A stretch of 20,047 nucleotides of DNA from Bacteroides sp. UBA7333 (lineage in GTDB: Bacteria; Bacteroidota; Bacteroidia; Bacteroidales; Bacteroidaceae), in NCBI GenBank assembly GCA_002471195.1, contig DKPN01000049.1, positions 1-20,047 of the forward strand, read 5' to 3'. The notes beneath the pieces are model-generated. The model saw only the letters and a program-made list of their open reading frames with translations, had not been told where the DNA came from and made no database searches. Numbering within the stretch: position 1 is the stretch's first letter; every line of letters starts with the position of its first letter. This document shows positions 15,339 through 20,047 of this stretch, one piece after another. Made by a program: the position numbers and the translations under genes.

Positions 15339-17495
15339 ATGAAGGTATATCAGACTAATGAAATTAAGAACATTGCCCTTTTGGGTAGTTCGGGCTCTGG
15401 GAAAACCACTCTCGTTGAAGCAATGCTATTCGAGAGTGGTCTTATAAAACGTCGCGGAACTATTGCCGCAAAAAATACCGTAAGTGACTATTTCCCAGTT
15501 GAACAAGAATATGGATACTCTGTTTTCTCTACAGTATTTCATGTAGAGTGGAATAATAAAAAACTAAATGTGATTGATTGTCCGGGAGCGGACGACTTTA
15601 TTGGCAGTACCGTTACAGCATTAAATGTGACCGATACTGCTATTATTTTAATAAACGGACAATATGGTGTCGAAGTGGGTACACAAAATCATTTCCGTTA
15701 CACAGAAAAACTGAATAAACCAGTAATTTTTCTTGTCAATCAATTAGACAATGAAAAATGCGATTATGATAATATATTAGAACAACTGAAAGAAGCTTAT
15801 GGCTCTAAAGTTGTTCCAATTCAATATCCTGTTTCTACAGGGCCTGGCTTCAATGCTTTAATCGATGTTTTACTAATGAAAAAGTATTCATGGAAGCCCG
15901 AAGGAGGAGAGCCGATAATAGAAGATATACCTGCCGATGAAATGGATAAAGCTATGGAATGGCATAAAAATCTAGTGGAAGCAGCAGCAGAAAATGACGA
16001 ATCTCTGATGGAAAAATTCTTCGAATCGGAGTCTCTTACCGAAGATGAAATGCGTGCAGGAATTCATCAAGGTCTAATAGATCGAGGTATGTATCCCGTT
16101 TTTTGCGTTTGTGCCGGAAAAGATATGGGAGTACGTCGTTTGATGGAGTTTTTAGGCAATGTAGTTCCATCTGTTTCCGAAATGGCTGAAGTAGAAAATA
16201 CTGAAGGACAAAAGATTGCCCCCAATACAAATGCTCCTGCATCTTTGTATTTCTTTAAAACTAGTGTCGAACCACACATCGGTGAAGTATCATACTTTAA
16301 AGTGATGAGCGGTAAAGTAAAAGAAGGTGATGATTTGCTTAACGCCGATAGAGGTTCTAAAGAGCGCTTGGCGCAACTTTATACAGTGGCAGGGGCCAAT
16401 AGAGAAAAGGTTGATCAATTGAATGCCGGAGATATTGGTGCTACTGTAAAACTGAAGGATGTAAAAACCGGAAATACACTTAATGCCAAAGATTGTAATA
16501 ATAAATTTGATTTTATTAAATATCCAAATTCCAAATATACACGTGCCATAAAGCCGGTAAATGAGTCGGATGTCGAAAAAATGATGTCGATTTTAACGCG
16601 TATGCATGAAGAAGATCCAACCTGGATTATTGAGCAATCTAAGGAGTTAAAGCAAACATTAGTGCACGGGCAAGGCGAATTTCATCTTCGTACCTTAAAA
16701 TGGCGTTTAGAGAATAATGAAAAACTTCCAGTGAAATTTGAAGAACCAAAAATTCCTTATCGTGAGACCATTACAAAACCTGCTCGTTCAGATTATAGAC
16801 ATAAAAAACAATCGGGTGGAGCCGGACAGTTCGGAGAAGTTCATTTGATAGTTGAACCCTATAAAGATGGAATGCCAATTCCGGAAACCTACAAGTTTAA
16901 TGGACAAGAATTTAAAATTTCTGTACGTGGAACCGAAGAAATTCCATTAGAATGGGGCGGAAAATTGGTATTTGTTAACAGTATCGTGGGTGGATCTATC
17001 GATGCTCGTTTCTTACCCGCCATTTTAAAAGGTATTATGGCACGTATGGAACATGGGCCATTAACCGGCTCTTATGCTCGCGATGTAAGAGTTATTGTTT
17101 ATGATGGCAAAATGCATCCGGTAGATTCTAATGAAATATCATTTATGCTTGCCGGTAGAAATGCTTTCAGTGAAGCATTTAAAAATGCAGGACCTAAAAT
17201 TTTAGAGCCAATTTATGATGTAGAGGTATTTGTTCCGTCTGATAAAATGGGAGATGTAATGGGTGACTTGCAAGGAAGAAGAGCAATGATAATGGGAATG
17301 AGCAGCGAAAAAGGCTTTGAAAAAATATTAGCCAAAGTACCCCTTAAGGAAATGTCTTCTTATTCAACTGCATTGAGCTCATTAACAGGTGGCCGTGCAT
17401 CGTTCATTATGAAATTCTCAGGATATGAACTTGTGCCGTCTGATGTACAAGAAAAACTAATAAAAGAATTTGAATCTGAAGAAGACGAAGATTAA
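15339..17495 (+). CDS. fusA2: EF-G2, elongation factor G paralogue with a degenerate GTPase centre
   Basis: A 718-residue protein with the five EF-G domains: G domain (about 1-275), domain II (VEPHIGEVSYFKVMSGKVKEGD region), domain III (MSILTRMHEEDPTW), domain IV (QSGGAGQFGEVHLIVEP, ending DGKMHPVDSNEISFMLAG) and domain V (LEPIYDVEVFVP, MGDVMGDLQGRR). The GTPase centre departs from normal EF-G. The P-loop is GSSGSGKTT (16-24) instead of AHIDAGKTT. Switch II is DCPGADDF (80-87), where DTPGHVDF carries the catalytic histidine, so A84 replaces it. The base-reading NKxD is NQLD (134-137), and the RGITI of switch I is YGYSV. This agrees with the Bacteroides EF-G2 reported to translocate without GTP hydrolysis and to support growth under carbon starvation. 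The canonical fusA would sit in the rpsL-rpsG operon, which is not here. Confidence 0.88.
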   Translation: MKVYQTNEIKNIALLGSSGSGKTTLVEAMLFESGLIKRRGTIAAKNTVSDYFPVEQEYGYSVFSTVFHVEWNNKKLNVIDCPGADDFIGSTVTALNVTDTAIILINGQYGVEVGTQNHFRYTEKLNKPVIFLVNQLDNEKCDYDNILEQLKEAYGSKVVPIQYPVSTGPGFNALIDVLLMKKYSWKPEGGEPIIEDIPADEMDKAMEWHKNLVEAAAENDESLMEKFFESESLTEDEMRAGIHQGLIDRGMYPVFCVCAGKDMGVRRLMEFLGNVVPSVSEMAEVENTEGQKIAPNTNAPASLYFFKTSVEPHIGEVSYFKVMSGKVKEGDDLLNADRGSKERLAQLYTVAGANREKVDQLNAGDIGATVKLKDVKTGNTLNAKDCNNKFDFIKYPNSKYTRAIKPVNESDVEKMMSILTRMHEEDPTWIIEQSKELKQTLVHGQGEFHLRTLKWRLENNEKLPVKFEEPKIPYRETITKPARSDYRHKKQSGGAGQFGEVHLIVEPYKDGMPIPETYKFNGQEFKISVRGTEEIPLEWGGKLVFVNSIVGGSIDARFLPAILKGIMARMEHGPLTGSYARDVRVIVYDGKMHPVDSNEISFMLAGRNAFSEAFKNAGPKILEPIYDVEVFVPSDKMGDVMGDLQGRRAMIMGMSSEKGFEKILAKVPLKEMSSYSTALSSLTGGRASFIMKFSGYELVPSDVQEKLIKEFESEEDED

Positions 17496-17561
17496 ACAAT
17501 TCATTTTTAATTAGAAGGATATCCCATGCGATTTATTTACTCAAAATGAATTGTATGGGAT
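17496..17561 (+). repeat. Interleaved inverted repeats at the 3' end of the EF-G2 gene
   Basis: ACAATTCATTTT (17496-17507) pairs perfectly with AAAATGAATTGT (17543-17554). Inside its loop ATCCCAT (17521-17527) pairs with ATGGGAT (17555-17561), which lies directly after the outer right arm. The two stems are therefore in pseudoknot order and could form together or compete. The first arm begins at the base after the stop codon. No strong T run follows, so it is not a standard terminator. Confidence 0.6.
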
Positions 17562-17642
17562 TCTGTTTAACATGTATTAAATAAAATAGAAAAACCTAAG
17601 TTTAAGAATTAAAATTTTATTATTTTTGCAAACCAAATAGAG

Positions 17643-17760
17643 GTTAATTTTGTTATAGTCGACAGATTATATGCTTTAAATATTTATTGAGTTAATTTAT
17701 AACAATTAATGGTTAAAAGAAGCAAATCGTTTATGAGTGTTAATTAGCAAGTGTTAATTT
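17643..17760 (+). promoter_or_regulatory. Four GTTAATT repeats in the rprX-like promoter region
   Basis: GTTAATT starts at 17643, 17691, 17739 and 17753 (spacing 48, 48 and 14 bases), all in the same orientation and all within 125 bases of the kinase start. The first and last extend to a shared 12-mer, GTTAATTTTGTT, which contains a TAnnTTTG-type box. Another -7 box, TATTTTTG, is at 17621-17628. None has a good TTTG -33 partner. They may be regulator sites or alternative promoters. Confidence 0.45.
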
Positions 17761-17767
17761 TGTTCCT

Positions 17768-19321
17768 ATGAAGAAGTCAACAATATGGATTTTAGGCATT
17801 ATTATGGGGCTGTCGTTTTTAGGCTTACTTTATTTGCAAGTAAGCTATATAGAGGCTATTGTGAAAATGCGGAAGGAGCAATTTGATACTTCGGTAAGAA
17901 ATAGTCTATATCAAGTGTCGAAGGATGTCGAGTTTGCTGAAACAGATCGATGGTTGCGTGAAGATATCACCGAAGAGGAACGTAAGGCTTTAGCAAATGC
18001 TGCCTCACCAATGCCAGGTACCGATTTGATACAACAAACACAGCGTTTTACGGTCAAGTCTCCCGACGGTAGAATTATGTCAGATTTTGAATTAAAACTG
18101 ATAACCGAAAAGCCCTCGGAACTGCCTCGAGTAATGATTTCTAAACGACATGGGGGAAATACTATTCCTAAAACATCTAAATCATTATTAGATGCTGTAA
18201 AGAATAGATACATGTATCAACGATTTATGCTGGATGAAGTGGCTTTGCAGATGGTATATCGAGCTAGTGATAAACCTATTAGCGAAAGAGTTCATTTTAA
18301 AGACTTAGATGATTATATTAAATCATCTTTATTAAATAATGGGATAGAAATGCCTTATCATTTTTCTGTAATTGATAAGGATGGGGTAGAAGTATATCGA
18401 TGTGCTGATTATGAAGCAAAAGGAAGTAGTGGCTCTTATACACAGCCTTTATTTCAAAATGATCCACCCGCTAAAATGAGTATATTAAAAATTCATTTCC
18501 CGGGTAAACATGATTATATATTTGATTCTATAAGTTTCATGATTCCATCAATGATATTTACGTTGGTGTTGTTGATCACTTTTATTTTTACTCTGTATTT
18601 GATTTTCAGACAGAAGAAATTGACAGAGATGAAAAATGATTTTATCAATAATATGACGCATGAATTTAAAACTCCGATATCTACTATTTCATTAGCAGCG
18701 CAAATGTTGAAAGATCCTGCTGTAGGAAAGTCTCCGCAAATGTTTCAACATATCTCCGGGGTTATAAATGATGAAACGAAACGTTTACGTTTTCAGGTAG
18801 AAAAAGTGTTGCAGATGTCAATGTTTGATCGTCAGAAGGCTACATTGAAGATGAAAGAAATTGATGTTAATGAATTGATAACTAGTGTTGTAAATACCTT
18901 TGCTTTAAAAGTTGAGAGATATAATGGCAAAATAATTTCAAATCTTGAAGCAAAAAATTCAATTGTATTTGCAGATGAAATGCATTTGACAAATGTGGTT
19001 TTCAATCTGATGGATAATGCTGTAAAGTATAAAAAGCCAGATGAAGATTTATTGTTGACTGTAAATACTTGGGATGAACAAGGAAAACTTATGATTTCGA
19101 TTCAAGACAACGGAATTGGAATAAAAAAAGAGAATTTGAAAAAAATATTCGAGAAATTTTATCGTGTGCATACAGGTAATCTGCACGATGTAAAAGGTTT
19201 TGGATTAGGCTTAGCATATGTAAGGAAGATAATTCAAGATCATAAAGGAACGATAAAAGCCGAAAGTGAACTTAATGTTGGAACAAAATTTATAATTGCA
19301 TTACCTTTATTAAAAAATTAA
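17768..19321 (+). CDS. rprX: RprX-like sensor histidine kinase
   Basis: A 517-residue membrane sensor kinase, the length of Bacteroides RprX. It has one N-terminal helix (about 7-27, WILGIIMGLSFLGLLYLQV), a periplasmic sensing region (about 30-252) without a recognised fold, and a second helix (about 256-280). The HisKA domain has the phospho-accepting H298 in NNMTHEFKTP. The ATPase domain has its N box around N413 and N417 (VFNLMDNAVKY), its G1 box DNGIGI (447-452) and its G2 box GFGLGLAYV (477-485). The response regulator gene starts 4 bases after its stop, so the two form an operon. The signal sensed is not visible from sequence. The RprX name rests on family resemblance and pairing, not on a computed alignment. 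Confidence 0.88.
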   Translation: MKKSTIWILGIIMGLSFLGLLYLQVSYIEAIVKMRKEQFDTSVRNSLYQVSKDVEFAETDRWLREDITEEERKALANAASPMPGTDLIQQTQRFTVKSPDGRIMSDFELKLITEKPSELPRVMISKRHGGNTIPKTSKSLLDAVKNRYMYQRFMLDEVALQMVYRASDKPISERVHFKDLDDYIKSSLLNNGIEMPYHFSVIDKDGVEVYRCADYEAKGSSGSYTQPLFQNDPPAKMSILKIHFPGKHDYIFDSISFMIPSMIFTLVLLITFIFTLYLIFRQKKLTEMKNDFINNMTHEFKTPISTISLAAQMLKDPAVGKSPQMFQHISGVINDETKRLRFQVEKVLQMSMFDRQKATLKMKEIDVNELITSVVNTFALKVERYNGKIISNLEAKNSIVFADEMHLTNVVFNLMDNAVKYKKPDEDLLLTVNTWDEQGKLMISIQDNGIGIKKENLKKIFEKFYRVHTGNLHDVKGFGLGLAYVRKIIQDHKGTIKAESELNVGTKFIIALPLLKN

Positions 19322-19325
19322 TGAT

Positions 19326-20024
19326 ATGGACGAAAAATTGCGTATTTTACTATGCGAAGATGATGAAAATCTTGGCATGCTTTTAAGAGAATATTTGCAA
19401 GCTAAAGGCTATTCTGCTGAACTATATCCTGACGGAGAAGCTGGTTATAAGGCATTTTTGAAAAATAAATATGACTTATGTGTGTTTGATGTTATGATGC
19501 CTAAAAAAGATGGTTTTACACTTGCTCAAGAAGTGCGTGCTGTAAATGCAGAAATTCCTATTATTTTCTTGACTGCCAAAACGTTGAAAGAAGATATATT
19601 GGAAGGCTTTAAGATTGGTGCAGATGATTATATCACCAAGCCATTTAGTATGGAAGAATTGACTTTCAGAATCGAGGCGATTTTGAGACGTGTACGTGGA
19701 AAAAAGAACAAAGAAAGCAATGTTTACAAAATCGGTAAATTTACTTTTGATACACAAAAGCAAATTTTATCAACAGACGAAAAGCAAACTAAATTGACTA
19801 CGAAAGAGTCTGAACTTTTAGGTTTGCTTTGTGCACATGCTAACGAAATATTGCAACGTGACTTTGCTCTTAAAACCATTTGGATAGACGATAACTATTT
19901 TAATGCTCGTAGTATGGATGTATATATTACAAAACTACGTAAGCATCTTAAAGAAGATCCTTCTATTGAAATTATCAATATTCATGGAAAGGGATATAAA
20001 TTGATTACTCCTGATGCGGAATAA
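19326..20024 (+). CDS. rprY: RprY-like OmpR-family response regulator
   Basis: A 232-residue DNA-binding regulator, the partner of the kinase encoded just upstream. The receiver domain (about 5-118) has the acidic pocket LLCEDDE (E11, D12, D13), the phospho-acceptor D55 in CVFDVMMPKKDG, T83 in FLTAKT and K105 in ITKPF. The C-terminal winged helix (about 134-228) contains LTTKESELLGLL, the recognition region MDVYITKLRKHL and the closing IINIHGKGYKL, all typical of OmpR/PhoB proteins. Such regulators usually bind direct repeats, so the GTTAATT copies upstream of the kinase gene are candidate autoregulatory sites. The stop lies 23 bases before the window end, and the remaining sequence is A/T-rich with no feature. 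Confidence 0.93.
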   Translation: MDEKLRILLCEDDENLGMLLREYLQAKGYSAELYPDGEAGYKAFLKNKYDLCVFDVMMPKKDGFTLAQEVRAVNAEIPIIFLTAKTLKEDILEGFKIGADDYITKPFSMEELTFRIEAILRRVRGKKNKESNVYKIGKFTFDTQKQILSTDEKQTKLTTKESELLGLLCAHANEILQRDFALKTIWIDDNYFNARSMDVYITKLRKHLKEDPSIEIINIHGKGYKLITPDAE

Positions 20025-20047
20025 TAAGATTTAAAGTATATAAAAAA

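Overview
The window reads as a chromosomal segment of a low-GC member of the Bacteroidota, most likely order Bacteroidales. The grounds are the gene order mutY-ssb-gldE-phosphopantetheinyl transferase, two secreted proteins with type IX secretion (T9SS) sorting tails, a NigD-family lipoprotein, a RprX/RprY-like two-component pair, an EF-G2-type elongation factor paralogue, and several promoters matching the Bacteroidota consensus (TTTG about 20 bases before TAnnTTTG). No transposase, tRNA, rRNA, CRISPR array or phage gene was seen. Genus cannot be fixed from the sequence alone. The T9SS cargo points away from Bacteroides itself and towards Porphyromonas-, Dysgonomonas- or Paludibacter-like relatives.

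Layout: 163-3783 (+) is a housekeeping block: adenine glycosylase MutY, single-strand binding protein with its own strong promoter, the CNNM/CBS membrane protein GldE (TTG start), and an Sfp-type phosphopantetheinyl transferase. It ends at a 23-bp hairpin shared with the convergent gene. 3850-9052 holds two divergent, modular, signal-peptide-bearing proteins with T9SS tails, driven from a 136-bp region with mirror-image -7 boxes. 9134-10507 (-) is tryptophanase (tnaA), the indole-producing enzyme, with a near-perfect promoter and a terminator.

10649-13364 is the most striking part. An ECF sigma gene overlaps by 4 bp a gene whose product has an N-terminal cytoplasmic segment, one inner-membrane helix, a long hydrophilic linker and a C-terminal outer-membrane beta-barrel. 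A NigD-type lipoprotein gene diverges from the pair. This matches, as I recall it, the Das1-Dma1-NigD1 system of Bacteroides thetaiotaomicron, in which a dual-membrane-spanning anti-sigma factor controls outer-membrane vesicle formation through NigD1. Here all three genes are adjacent.

13365-13737 is a hairpin- and repeat-rich convergent spacer. 13738-14874 (-) is the haem chaperone HemW. 15339-17495 (+) encodes an EF-G paralogue whose GTPase centre lacks the catalytic histidine, as expected for the EF-G2 that Bacteroides use during carbon starvation and gut colonisation. It has a long structured leader and an unusual interleaved inverted repeat directly after its stop codon. 17768-20024 (+) is a histidine kinase and response regulator pair preceded by four copies of GTTAATT.

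The parts do not form a single pathway. The shared theme of the accessory and regulatory genes is envelope and starvation physiology: vesiculation control, secreted surface proteins, indole production, starvation translation and a sensor pair.
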